From Bacteroidales bacterium (GTDB lineage Bacteria > Bacteroidota > Bacteroidia > Bacteroidales > P3), in contig JAFROL010000004.1 in the NCBI GenBank assembly GCA_017429685.1, positions 60,727-124,726 on the forward strand: a stretch of DNA of 64,000 nt, in the 5' to 3' direction. Below are positions 9,126 through 17,721 of the stretch, in pieces (positions within the stretch are counted from its first letter, which is position 1; each line of letters starts with the position of its first letter). The position numbers and the translations under genes are program-made. The notes beneath the pieces are model-generated. The model was given only the letters and a program-made list of their open reading frames with translations, had not been told where the DNA came from and made no database searches.

Positions 9126-11351
9126 ATGAGAATTTTACCCCCCCCCACAAAATTTAACCTTATGATTGCCGCAATGATTTTTGGAACATTGCTCACCACC
9201 GGATGCCGCAAAGACGACGACAGCACAGTGTTCTCCGCCGTTATGCCAAACTACGACGGAGCCAAAGACTATATCGATGGCTCGATGGTCTTCTGGAACG
9301 ACGGCGACTCAGTACGCGTCAACAACGGCACCTTCACTGTTGCCGTAAGCAACGGCGACCGCCATCGCGCAACCATCAACGCCGAAGGCGCCGATGCCAT
9401 CGCCGGCGAATATTTTGCCGCCTATCCTGCCGACATTGCCAGAATCACCAATGCCAACCACGTCACTTTTTCCCTGCCGCAAGAGGAAACCTACACCACC
9501 GACGGCGGCCGCCAAGTGATCCACAGCGTTATGGCTGCCAAAGCCGACGACCACACATTCCAGTTCCAAAACGTCTGCGCCCTGCTGCATTTCAAAGCCT
9601 GCTCCAACGTCAGCGGGGCCAAACTACGCGCAGTCGAAGTCGTCACCGACAAGCCTATGTGGGGAACCATCGCCACCGAATACAGCTCAAGCCAATGGCA
9701 CGTAACGTCGGTTACAGGCACCGACAACACGTCGCGCACACTGCGTTTCGACACGCCTCTGGCCCTTAGTTCCGAAGCCAAGGACATCTATCTCATCGTT
9801 CCTCCCGTCAGCAACGCCACCTCTTTCACGCTGCGCCTCACCGTCGACGACGGCACCGTCAAGGTCTTTGAGAAAAGCAAAGAAGGCACCTTCTCTTTCG
9901 CCGGCGGCTACCTCTACCATTTCGACGACATCAACACCTACACCTCTTCCGGTATGGAGTTCGGAGACAGCGCCCCCAGCGCCACCGTCACCAACGGCAG
10001 CGAGGAGCACCCCTACCTCGTCTACTCGTCCGAAAACTGGAACAACCTGGCCTCGGCAATGACCACGAACAACAACAATCATATAACTCTCGCTAACGAC
10101 ATCAACGTCAGCAGCACCCTCAGTGGCAATTTCAAGGCCATCCTCGACGGCAACGGACACACCGTAACCCTCACAACCCAAAACATTTCGCTCTTCTCAA
10201 CAATCGAAGGAGGCACAGTGAAAAACCTAACCATCGACGCAACAAATGATGTGATATCACCTATAACTACTATTATTTCAGGACAAAAGTATTATGGCTC
10301 TTTAGCTGGAAAAGCAGCAGGTGGTCGTATTGAAAATTGCTCTAACTATATAGATATCCAATGCGTTGCCGATGAGAACTGCAATAATATAGGAGGCCTA
10401 ATCGGCGGTGCAAACAATTGTTTTATAACCAATTGTATTAACCACGGCAGTATTACTGCAAATTGCACTAATATTGGCGGCATAGTTGGGCAAACAGGTA
10501 GTATGACTGCTATCGGCGATTGTACCAACTATGGAGATATAACAATCTCTTCCAATTATTCGTCAGTAAATACAACACAATGCGGCGGAATTGCCGGATA
10601 TATGGCATTATCAAACAATACCGACACCGTTAAGAATTGCCATAATTATGGGGATATCACATTAAGTGTAGCCTCTGGATACGATTTAAGTGTTGGTGGA
10701 GTATTTGGCAAAGCTATATGCAATGTAAAAAAATGTAGCAATTCTGGGACTATTTCCTGCAATAATACAAGCAGTAGACTAAAGTATATCGGAGGCATTG
10801 TAGGTGATATATCACCAACAAATCCAAGCACTATCTCCAATTGCTTTAACGAAGGGCACATTACTTCAATTAGTAATGCAAGTGGCCTTTATGCCGCTGG
10901 AATAGTTTGTATGAACATAAGAGCACACATATACAACTGCTATTCTTACGGTAATATATCAGGAACAAAAGTAGCAGGAATCGTAGCATACGGCAACAAT
11001 CTATACATAAATGCCCAAATATCCAATTGCTATTTCTATGGAACATTAACTTGCAATACGTCTAGCAAATACGGCATAGCCGGCACTTCCTATAAAAATA
11101 AAAAATTTTTAATCGACCACTGCTATTATCCAAGTGAATACAATTTATGTCATTCCTCTGGTGATGATGCTAGCACCGACAACGGCCACAACGACACGCT
11201 CAGCAGCGCGACAACCCTTTCCAACAACAACAGTTTAGCCAATGCTCTTAACAGCAATCTCAATCTTCCGAATATGCCTGCAGGAAGCTACCATTGGCAA
11301 AACAGCACCAGCGGCCCTGCTCACGTGGTCTTCGTCACGGGCAGCAAATAA
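9126..11351 (+). CDS. GLUG-repeat surface lipoprotein
   Basis: 741 residues. A lipoprotein signal with lipobox LTTGC (Cys27) is followed by a fimbrillin-like N-terminal region (about 28-280). A C-terminal region (about 300-680) consists of repeated GLUG-like motifs such as GGLIGGANN, IGGIVGQTG, CGGIAGYMA and IGGIVGDI, alternating with NCxNxGxI, predicted as a beta-helix. I infer a surface-exposed adhesin-like protein. A C9 tract lies four codons after the ATG; starting at 9162 instead would leave it in the leader, but the first start supplies the basic residues a signal peptide needs. The repeat part (about 10200-11150) is clearly more AT-rich than the rest of the gene, suggesting domain replacement. 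Confidence 0.8.
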   Translation: MRILPPPTKFNLMIAAMIFGTLLTTGCRKDDDSTVFSAVMPNYDGAKDYIDGSMVFWNDGDSVRVNNGTFTVAVSNGDRHRATINAEGADAIAGEYFAAYPADIARITNANHVTFSLPQEETYTTDGGRQVIHSVMAAKADDHTFQFQNVCALLHFKACSNVSGAKLRAVEVVTDKPMWGTIATEYSSSQWHVTSVTGTDNTSRTLRFDTPLALSSEAKDIYLIVPPVSNATSFTLRLTVDDGTVKVFEKSKEGTFSFAGGYLYHFDDINTYTSSGMEFGDSAPSATVTNGSEEHPYLVYSSENWNNLASAMTTNNNNHITLANDINVSSTLSGNFKAILDGNGHTVTLTTQNISLFSTIEGGTVKNLTIDATNDVISPITTIISGQKYYGSLAGKAAGGRIENCSNYIDIQCVADENCNNIGGLIGGANNCFITNCINHGSITANCTNIGGIVGQTGSMTAIGDCTNYGDITISSNYSSVNTTQCGGIAGYMALSNNTDTVKNCHNYGDITLSVASGYDLSVGGVFGKAICNVKKCSNSGTISCNNTSSRLKYIGGIVGDISPTNPSTISNCFNEGHITSISNASGLYAAGIVCMNIRAHIYNCYSYGNISGTKVAGIVAYGNNLYINAQISNCYFYGTLTCNTSSKYGIAGTSYKNKKFLIDHCYYPSEYNLCHSSGDDASTDNGHNDTLSSATTLSNNNSLANALNSNLNLPNMPAGSYHWQNSTSGPAHVVFVTGSK
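9138..9146 (+). repeat. Homopolymeric C9 tract in the signal-peptide region
   Basis: Nine consecutive C encode three prolines at codons 5-7 of the lipoprotein gene. Loss or gain of one base would shift the frame of translation begun at 9126, the hallmark of a phase-variable contingency tract. Confidence 0.7.
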
Positions 11352-11367
11352 GACGACAGAAACATAT

Positions 11368-11970
11368 ATGTTCGACGACACCTACCATACCATCAAGGCA
11401 CCCTCCGAGGGGCTCTACAAAGAAAAAGGCAGCAAGTTCCTGGCCTTTGCATTCCCCGTGCGCACCGTCGACGAAGTCAAGGCGCACCTCGACCGGCTGC
11501 GCAAGGACTACTTTGACGCGCGCCACCACTGCTACGCCTACATCCTCGGTCCCAACAAGGACGCCTTCCGCGCCAACGACGACGGCGAACCAAGCGGCAC
11601 CGGCGGACGCCCCATCCACGGGCAGCTGCTCAGCGCCGACCTTACGGACACGCTTATCGTCGTGGTGCGCTACTTTGGCGGCATTCTGCTCGGTGCCTCG
11701 GGCCTCGCCAACGCCTACAAGACCGCCGCACGCGATGCCATCCAGAACGCCACCATCATCGAAAAGACCATCGACATACGCTACCGCCTGCATTTCGAAT
11801 ATGCCGCGATGAACGACGTGATGCGCATCATCAAGGATTTCGGCCTCGTGCCGCAAAACCAGGATTTCAACCTCGATTGCCGCCTCGACGTCGAAGTGCG
11901 CCAGTCCGAAAGCGTGCGCTTCTACGATGCCGTTATGAACCTTCGTACCGTAAAAATAGAACCACTATGA
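11368..11970 (+). CDS. YigZ/IMPACT family protein
   Basis: 200 residues. It has the UPF0029 N-terminal domain with KEKGSKFLAFAFPV, then HHCYAYILG, DDGEPSGTGGRPI and VVVRYFGGILLGASGL, which are the family signatures. A C-terminal ferredoxin-like DUF1949 region follows. IMPACT/YigZ proteins bind nucleic acid or ribosome-associated factors; no enzymatic reaction is established. The ATG at 11368 lies 16 bp after the preceding gene, and the end overlaps the fucosidase start by 4 bp. Confidence 0.92.
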   Translation: MFDDTYHTIKAPSEGLYKEKGSKFLAFAFPVRTVDEVKAHLDRLRKDYFDARHHCYAYILGPNKDAFRANDDGEPSGTGGRPIHGQLLSADLTDTLIVVVRYFGGILLGASGLANAYKTAARDAIQNATIIEKTIDIRYRLHFEYAAMNDVMRIIKDFGLVPQNQDFNLDCRLDVEVRQSESVRFYDAVMNLRTVKIEPL

Positions 11971-13757
11971 AAAAGTTGTCCACACTTCTGTTTTTCGTTT
12001 TCGTCTTCGTTTTCGTCCCGCAAGCCCAGCAGGTCGAAGCCAACTGGAAATCAATCAACGAGCGCGGCTATCCGCAGTGGTTCAGCGATGCCCGCCTGGG
12101 CATCTTCGTCCATTGGGGCCTCTATAGCGTGCCGGCCTACGCCAGCAAGGAGGGCTACGGCGAGTGGTTCTACCGCGGCTTGATGACGGGCGACACCGGT
12201 AGGCGCCGCATTATGAGCCTCTATGCCGACACCACGCTATCCGTCTTCGAGCAGTATGCCGAGCTGACAAAGCACTGGAAAGCAGAGCTGTGGCAGCCCG
12301 ACGAGTGGGCGCAGCTGTTCCGCGACGCCGGGGCGCGCTACGTGGTTCTCGTCACCAAGCACCACGACGGCTACTGCCTGTGGGACAGCCCCCAGCAGCC
12401 CACGTGGAACAGCACCGTCAGCGGCCCGCGCCGCAACATCGTCGAGGAACTCACCGCCGCCGTGCGCCGCAAGGGGCTCAGGATGGGCTTCTACTATTCG
12501 CTGCCAGAATGGAGCAATCCGCGCCACATCTGGATGCAAGACCCGCCCAAGAAGATTGGCGACTATGTGGACAACTATATGGTTCCGCAGTTCAAGGAGC
12601 TCGTCGGCCGCTACCGTCCTGACCTCATTTTCACCGACGGCGATTGGCTGAACAGCGCCGAGCAGTTCCGCTCGGCGGAACTTATCAGCTGGTACTACAA
12701 CACCATTGGCCCCGATGCCATAGTCAATGACCGCTGGGGCAGCGGCACGCAGCACGGCTTCCGCACGCCCGAATACAGCGCCGGGCTCAGCGGCCAAGGC
12801 AACCGTCCCTGGGCCGAATGCCGCGGCATAGGGCGCAGCTTCGGTTTCAACCGCAACGAAGATGTTGCCAATTTCCTCACCGACCGCCAGCTGATACAGC
12901 ATTTCTGCGAGCTCGTCGCCACAGGCGGTGGGCTGACCCTCAACGTGGGCCCGATGGCCGACGGCACCATTCCGTTTATCCAGCAGGAGCGTCTGCTGGC
13001 GCTGGGCCGTTGGCTGAAAATCAACGGCGAAGCCATCTATGGCTCCGAGCCGCCCGACGACGGATGGCGCTGCCAGTCGGTGAAGATTACCCAAGAATAC
13101 AAACGCATAGTCAAGTGGCTGCCCATCAGCGACAGCATCGACTTCGACTGGGTGCGCAACTCGCCCGACCCCACCATCGCCGTCGACGACTTCAGCGTCA
13201 TCTGGGAGGGCACCGTCACCGTGCCGGCCGACGGCACCTACACCCTCCGCGCCGAGGCCGACGACGAAATTGTGGTCACTTGCAAAGACGACACCCTGCT
13301 CTACTACAACAAAAACTGGGCCGAGAACAACCGCGCCACGAAGACACTGAAACTCAAGCAAGGGCAGGAGCTGCCGCTCGAAGTCCATTTCCGCGAGAAG
13401 GACCTCGAAGCCTCGGCCCGGCTGCTGTGGAGCAAGGATGGCGGCCAGTTCGAGCCCGTGCCGTCGGCGTGGAGAGGTATGGCCAGCTCGTACAAGACCA
13501 CGCGCTGCTTCACGCGCCGCGGCGACGCCTTCTACATCCTTCTCTTCGACCGTCCCGGCCAGCAAGTCGAGGAGCATTTGAGCTTCAAACTGCCCCAAGA
13601 GGCCACAATCCGCCTGCTCGGCACCAACAACGACCTGCCCTGGAAGCAGAATAAAAACAACCACCTGACCATCGACCTCTCGGCCGTCAATCCCGACAGG
13701 CTCAACGCCCTCGACCACGTTTGGGTGCTGAAAATCGACAATTTTAACAACAAATAG
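11967..13757 (+). CDS. Alpha-L-fucosidase, GH29, with PA14-like domain
   Basis: Secreted glycoside hydrolase removing alpha-linked fucose from glycans. 596 residues with a hydrophobic signal peptide ending near QAQQ. The GH29 core (about 25-350) shows LGIFVHWGLYSVP, VTKHHDGYCLWDS and the segment DLIFTDGDW, whose Asp224 fits the catalytic nucleophile position. A beta-sandwich resembling PA14 (about 410-520; DGTYTLRAEADDEI, LYYNKNW, LLWSKDGG) follows and may bind carbohydrate. The start is coupled to the YigZ gene by ATGA. Its substrate would be mucin or host fucosylated glycans, as inferred from the family. Confidence 0.9.
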   Translation: MKKLSTLLFFVFVFVFVPQAQQVEANWKSINERGYPQWFSDARLGIFVHWGLYSVPAYASKEGYGEWFYRGLMTGDTGRRRIMSLYADTTLSVFEQYAELTKHWKAELWQPDEWAQLFRDAGARYVVLVTKHHDGYCLWDSPQQPTWNSTVSGPRRNIVEELTAAVRRKGLRMGFYYSLPEWSNPRHIWMQDPPKKIGDYVDNYMVPQFKELVGRYRPDLIFTDGDWLNSAEQFRSAELISWYYNTIGPDAIVNDRWGSGTQHGFRTPEYSAGLSGQGNRPWAECRGIGRSFGFNRNEDVANFLTDRQLIQHFCELVATGGGLTLNVGPMADGTIPFIQQERLLALGRWLKINGEAIYGSEPPDDGWRCQSVKITQEYKRIVKWLPISDSIDFDWVRNSPDPTIAVDDFSVIWEGTVTVPADGTYTLRAEADDEIVVTCKDDTLLYYNKNWAENNRATKTLKLKQGQELPLEVHFREKDLEASARLLWSKDGGQFEPVPSAWRGMASSYKTTRCFTRRGDAFYILLFDRPGQQVEEHLSFKLPQEATIRLLGTNNDLPWKQNKNNHLTIDLSAVNPDRLNALDHVWVLKIDNFNNK

Positions 13758-13873
13758 CAACCTGATAATTAAACCATTGTACTATTTTTTCAAAAAAAAG
13801 TCACCCGTGCTGTAATATTTTCGCCACCTGAAACGACTTACAATCAAAACACGACAAAAAAAACATTACAGCA

Positions 13874-13984
13874 ATGAAACGACTAAGCAAATACTCCAAC
13901 GTAATCATTCCGGCAGCCATCGTGATGGGCCATCTCGCCGCCGGCATCCTCGTGGCCGAAACCATCATCGCCGTGCTGGCATAA
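13874..13984 (+). CDS. 36-residue single-pass membrane protein
   Basis: ATG at 13874, stop at 13982-13984. The peptide begins MKRLSKYSNVII and continues as one hydrophobic helix to residue 36, with a basic N-terminus, as for a small N-in membrane protein. It ends 21 bp before the ECF sigma factor and looks like the first gene of that operon. No homologue is recognised. Codon use (GCC, ATC, CTC) agrees with the neighbours. It could alternatively act as a leader peptide. Confidence 0.5.
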   Translation: MKRLSKYSNVIIPAAIVMGHLAAGILVAETIIAVLA

Positions 13985-14005
13985 TCATTCACACCGACAC
14001 CCCCA

Positions 14006-14491
14006 ATGACCCGCGCCGAATACAACGAACACATCCAGTCCTGGTCGGGCAGCGTGCTGCGCTTCGCCGTCTGGAACTGCGGCGACCGTATGCGCGGCGA
14101 AGACGCGATGCAGGAAGCCTTCGCATCGCTGTGGGAAATCAAGGAACAGGTGTCGGTCGAAAAGGGGCTGGGATTCCTCCTCACCGCAGCGCGCCGCTAC
14201 CTCATCGACTGCTTCCGCCACGACTCCGTAGTGGCACGCGCACATCAGGATATGGCCCGCGACGCACAGACCTCGACCGGCCAGCCCTACGACGGCCTCA
14301 GCGACGAGATGGCCGGAGCCCTGGCCAGCCTGCCCGAGATACAGCGCTCCATACTGCAGCTGCGCGACGTCGACGGATACAGCTACAAAGAGATCGCCCG
14401 GATGCTCGACATCAGCGACCAGCAAGTGCAAGTCTACCTCTTCCGCGCCCGCACCGCGATGCGAAAAAAGCTCAGCAAAAAAGAACCATAA
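14006..14491 (+). CDS. ECF-type RNA polymerase sigma factor
   Basis: 161 residues. Region 2 (about 10-75) includes DRMRGEDAMQEAFASLWE. Region 4 (about 100-155) has PEIQRSILQLRDVDGYSYKEIARMLDISDQQVQVYLFRAR, the helix-turn-helix that reads the -35 element. It directs transcription of a small regulon. The next gene encodes a membrane protein with an anti-sigma-like N-terminus, followed by an outer-membrane protein gene, a common Bacteroidota arrangement. Confidence 0.93.
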   Translation: MTRAEYNEHIQSWSGSVLRFAVWNCGDRMRGEDAMQEAFASLWEIKEQVSVEKGLGFLLTAARRYLIDCFRHDSVVARAHQDMARDAQTSTGQPYDGLSDEMAGALASLPEIQRSILQLRDVDGYSYKEIARMLDISDQQVQVYLFRARTAMRKKLSKKEP

Positions 14492-14536
14492 AATCGTAAA
14501 ATTAAGATTTTACCAACAACATATAATCTATCTGAA

Positions 14537-14572
14537 GTTAAAGTTAAAGTTAAGGTTAAAGTTAAAGTTAAA
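14537..14572 (+). repeat. 6-bp tandem array in the leader of the anti-sigma-like gene
   Basis: Six units of GTTAAA (the third is GTTAAG) ending four bases before the ATG at 14577. Changes in copy number would alter the distance from upstream sequence to the start codon. Confidence 0.85.
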
Positions 14573-14576
14573 GAAA

Positions 14577-15509
14577 ATGATAAACGACAACAACATAGAA
14601 CTCTATCTGTTCCGCTACAAGGAAGGTCTGCTCGACGCGGCCGAGACCGCCGAGGTGGAGAAGGCGCTGGCCTCGCACCCCGACTGGCAGGAGCTGGCCG
14701 ACCTCTACGACCCCGAGCTGACCCTGCCCAGCGGCGCCACGATGCCCTACGCCGGCTTCGAGTCGCTGCGCGACGGAGGCCCCAAGGCGGCGACAAGAGA
14801 GCGCAAACCCATCGTGCTGCGCGACGCCACGACACAGCGCCGCCGCCTGATGCCGCTGTGGACCACCGTGGCCGCTGCCGCCTGTCTGCTGCTCTTTGTA
14901 ACAACCATCGTCAAATTCGCCAACGACGGCACCCCTGCAAACGCACCGCTCATCGCCGAACTCGCAACCGACAGCACCAAGCAACAACCAATAGAAACCA
15001 TCACCACCCCCACCGAAAACAAAACCAACCCTACCGAGGCAAACCACAACAAAACCACCCCCACCAAGGCCAACCCCACCGCCACAGCCCCCGCACCGGC
15101 CGTCAACGCCACCCAAAGCCTCGCCCATCGCGAAGCCCCCACCCTGCTGGCCTCAGCCGACCCTAAAAAGCCTAATACGCCTACCTCGCCTAACCTGCCT
15201 AACACCACCGCCACCCCCTCCGACAGCAGCGTCTACGACCTCGACATCCCCACGCTGCGCGAAGTCAACGACCCGATGGACCAGGAGGTGCTCTATGCCA
15301 GCGGCATCATCGAACGCCAAGCGCCGTCGGACGATAGCGAGCCCATCACGCGCCGCCAGCAGCTGCGCAACCTGGCACGCCGCGCCACCACCGTGGTGGC
15401 CACCGCCGCCGCCAGCCATCAGCAGCGTCGCGAAGCCATCGAGGACGCCATCGAAGAGCATTTGGAAAACAACGAATTAATTAGTAACTTAATAGCAACC
15501 TTAGAATGA
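14577..15509 (+). CDS. Anti-sigma-factor-like membrane protein
   Basis: 310 residues. The N-terminal cytoplasmic part (about 1-95) begins MINDNNIELYLFRYKEGLLD and has the acidic helical look of Bacteroidota anti-sigma proteins. One membrane helix follows (about 98-116, TVAAAACLLLFVTTIV). A long Thr/Pro/Ala/Asn-rich linker comes next, then a charged helical C-terminus (REAIEDAIEEHLENNELI). There is no zinc-finger (HXXXCXXC) motif. The role is inferred from position directly after the sigma gene. The stop overlaps the next start by 4 bp. Confidence 0.7.
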   Translation: MINDNNIELYLFRYKEGLLDAAETAEVEKALASHPDWQELADLYDPELTLPSGATMPYAGFESLRDGGPKAATRERKPIVLRDATTQRRRLMPLWTTVAAAACLLLFVTTIVKFANDGTPANAPLIAELATDSTKQQPIETITTPTENKTNPTEANHNKTTPTKANPTATAPAPAVNATQSLAHREAPTLLASADPKKPNTPTSPNLPNTTATPSDSSVYDLDIPTLREVNDPMDQEVLYASGIIERQAPSDDSEPITRRQQLRNLARRATTVVATAAASHQQRREAIEDAIEEHLENNELISNLIATLE

Positions 15510-16684
15510 AACGTTTAGCATCAATCACAAGCCTACTGCTTGCGCTGGCCGTCACCTTCGGCGCAGCGGCGCAAACCCAGAGCGTCCGCGAAAGCATCAC
15601 CAGCGACAGCATCACCTCAATCAAAGTACTGGGCAACTCGCGCGTGGTGTGGGTCCACGACACAGAGCCCTACATCCAGGTGTCGTGGTTCACCAGCGAC
15701 ATCGAGAAACCCCAAAGCTACGGCATCAGCATCAAAGGCAGCGAGCTGACCTTCGAGGACCACTGGGGCCGCTTCTACTACGAGCTGCACCTCGACAGCA
15801 GCACCAAGGTCAACGTCACCGTCGACGGCAACTCGCGCTTCGCCTGGCCCAACGGCAAGAAGACCGAGATTTCGTCCCGAATGGAGAACACCAGCATCAG
15901 CGGCGTCTTCAGCGAGCTGAAAGGCCTGGTCGACGAACTGGTGACCACCTACGACAGCGTGGCCAAAAGCGGCAACAGCAACAAGGCCGGCGAGGCCTTC
16001 GTCAACAGCCCCCGCAAGAAACGCAAATACACCTTTGGCGACCGCACCAACTTCGACTTCCATTGGGCCTTCAACAACTGGGGCGACCAGCCCTACAACG
16101 GCTTGATGAAGATGGACGGCCCCTACAACCTGCGCACCAGCTTCAGCAGCTACCAGCTCAGCGAAAACTATGCTGTGGTTATGACCGACCATTTCAAACT
16201 TAATATCGGCATCGGCTACGAATCGGACGTATACAAGTTTACCGACAACTACGTTTCGATGGATGCCACAACGGGAGCTCTCGCCACCCAGGATCAGGCC
16301 GGTGTCGATGCCGTCAGCGGCATCACGGGCAGCAATCTCGGCGACTGGTCGTCGCGCTTCGTCACGCGCTACGTAACACTGCCCGTCGAGTTCGAATACC
16401 GCGACAAGAGCGTCCTAAGGTCGTGGCGTATCAAGCTGGGTGTCATTCCCGGCCTTTCGTTCAACAGCAGCCATACCGGCCTCAAGCACGAGTTGGAAAA
16501 ACGCGGCCGCAACTATCAGGATGTGCAGGAGGGAGTCTCCAAGTTCGTAAACCCATACAAACTCGACGTGCGCTTCACCGTCAAGTGGAACTGGCTCGGC
16601 TTCTTCATCCAACTGCCCACAATGCCCGTCTTTATCGACACCGACACCAAGGTGTACCCCATCAAGCTCGGCTTTATGCTCTGA
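15506..16684 (+). CDS. Outer-membrane beta-barrel protein with N-terminal DUF2807-like region
   Basis: 392 residues with signal peptide MKRLASITSLLLALAVTFGAAAQ. Residues about 30-125 resemble a DUF2807-type beta-helix (GNSRVVWVHDTEPYIQVSW and VNVTVDGNSRFAW). From about 165 on, alternating aromatic strands (FDFHWAFNNWGDQPYNGLM, LNIGIGYESDVYKF) predict a barrel. I infer an envelope protein controlled by the adjacent ECF system. It is followed by a terminator at 16735-16766. Confidence 0.75.
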   Translation: MKRLASITSLLLALAVTFGAAAQTQSVRESITSDSITSIKVLGNSRVVWVHDTEPYIQVSWFTSDIEKPQSYGISIKGSELTFEDHWGRFYYELHLDSSTKVNVTVDGNSRFAWPNGKKTEISSRMENTSISGVFSELKGLVDELVTTYDSVAKSGNSNKAGEAFVNSPRKKRKYTFGDRTNFDFHWAFNNWGDQPYNGLMKMDGPYNLRTSFSSYQLSENYAVVMTDHFKLNIGIGYESDVYKFTDNYVSMDATTGALATQDQAGVDAVSGITGSNLGDWSSRFVTRYVTLPVEFEYRDKSVLRSWRIKLGVIPGLSFNSSHTGLKHELEKRGRNYQDVQEGVSKFVNPYKLDVRFTVKWNWLGFFIQLPTMPVFIDTDTKVYPIKLGFML

Positions 16685-16734
16685 AACATAAAAAACCTAT
16701 CATACTTGTTGCGCGGCCGCAGGCCGCGACCCCC

Positions 16735-16766
16735 AATGCGCCCGCCCTTTCGGCTGGGCGCATTTT
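16735..16766 (+). terminator. Rho-independent terminator of the sigma operon
   Basis: Stem AATGCGCCC / GGGCGCATT with an internal GCC/CGG extension and a run of six T. Confidence 0.9.
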
Positions 16767-16840
16767 TTGCATCCGCCCCAGTCCGACCGACCCCCTCCGA
16801 CCCCTCAAAACACCACCCCATAACTCACTGATTCACTGCA

Positions 16841-16885
16841 CCTGCTATGCCTGTTGTACGCTATATGTACAACGGGCATAGCGGG
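16841..16885 (+). other. 19-bp stem hairpin of unknown role
   Basis: CCTGCTATGCCTGTTGTAC pairs with GTACAACGGGCATAGCGGG across a 7-base loop. The two differences from perfect pairing are both G-U in RNA, consistent with selection on an RNA structure. No T-run follows, so it is not a typical terminator. It could be a small RNA, a MITE end-pair remnant or an mRNA-processing site. Confidence 0.7.
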
Positions 16886-17041
16886 TATTGGTAATCAAGC
16901 CTTTGGAAACATCATTTTTCCACACAACCAAAAGCAGTGAAAAACCGTCGCCGAAGGCAAAAATCAAAATATTTTTTGCACGATATGTAAAAAAAACGTT
17001 TTTTTCGTTACTAATATAATCAGAACAAAAAAACACTGACT

Positions 17042-17614
17042 ATGGACCACGGAAGGAACATCTGCCGGCAGCTGAAGCAGCTGCGGCGCGACATCGCCAA
17101 CCAGAACGGCATAGAGCTGCACCAGGAAGAGTGCACCTACAAGGGCCACTGCGACGGCACCTGCCCCCATTGCGACGCCGAGTTGCAATACATAGAGCGC
17201 GAGCTGGCACGCCGCCAGGGCCTCGGCAAGGCCGCCATCGTGGCCGGCACGGTGCTGACGATGGCGCTGTGTACAGATGTTATGGCCCAAACGCCAGTCC
17301 AAGCCGAAAAGCCCCAAACAAACGTATCTGTCAGCCAGACAGCTACCGGAGCACTGAAAGGACTTATTACTACCAATGATAAAAGAGAACCTCTGATGTA
17401 CTGTAAAGTCGAGCTGAAAAGAAACGGAAAAACCGTCTATGGTACAGAAACAGATTTCGATGGTAATTATACGATAAAAAACATAGTGCCAGGAGAATAC
17501 GATGTGGTTTTATCCTACCCTGGCTATCGTACGGTCGAAGTTAAACTGCCAGTACAAAGCACGGGCTACACCGTATGGAACGAAGCGAAGAGCTTAGAAT
17601 TATGGGCAATATAA
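17042..17614 (+). CDS. Membrane protein with N-terminal Cys motif and carboxypeptidase-like regulatory domain (paralogue 1)
   Basis: 190 residues. The N-terminus, inferred cytoplasmic, is charged and carries CX5CX3CX2C (Cys31, 37, 41, 44 in ECTYKGHCDGTCPHC). One hydrophobic segment follows (about 61-82, GKAAIVAGTVLTMAL) ending MAQ like a signal anchor. Then comes a beta-sandwich of CarboxypepD_reg type (about 100-175; LKGLITTNDKREPL, TDFDGNYTIKNI). The Cys set could bind zinc or an Fe-S cluster. The first ~225 bp are nearly identical to the next gene. Confidence 0.7.
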   Translation: MDHGRNICRQLKQLRRDIANQNGIELHQEECTYKGHCDGTCPHCDAELQYIERELARRQGLGKAAIVAGTVLTMALCTDVMAQTPVQAEKPQTNVSVSQTATGALKGLITTNDKREPLMYCKVELKRNGKTVYGTETDFDGNYTIKNIVPGEYDVVLSYPGYRTVEVKLPVQSTGYTVWNEAKSLELWAI

Positions 17615-17721
17615 CACCTGTCGAAATGAAACCACTTAGTATAGATTTTGGCGAGCCTGCCACAACAAGGTTTTCTGCTGACGATATAATGCATTTCCCA
17701 TTTTAAAAAACATATTGAATT

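Larger units (their letters stand above)
16685..17041. other. Intergenic region with terminator and long hairpin
   Basis: 357 bp without a gene. It holds a palindrome CGCGGCCGCAGGCCGCG (16712-16728), the terminator at 16735-16766 and the 19-bp hairpin at 16841-16885. The remainder is AT-rich leader of the next gene with no clear promoter. Confidence 0.7.

Noticed and set aside
12237-13760. 507-residue frame antisense to the fucosidase gene
   Set aside because: Shadow of GC-rich codons; no motif, no signal peptide, and the sense strand is a complete GH29 enzyme.
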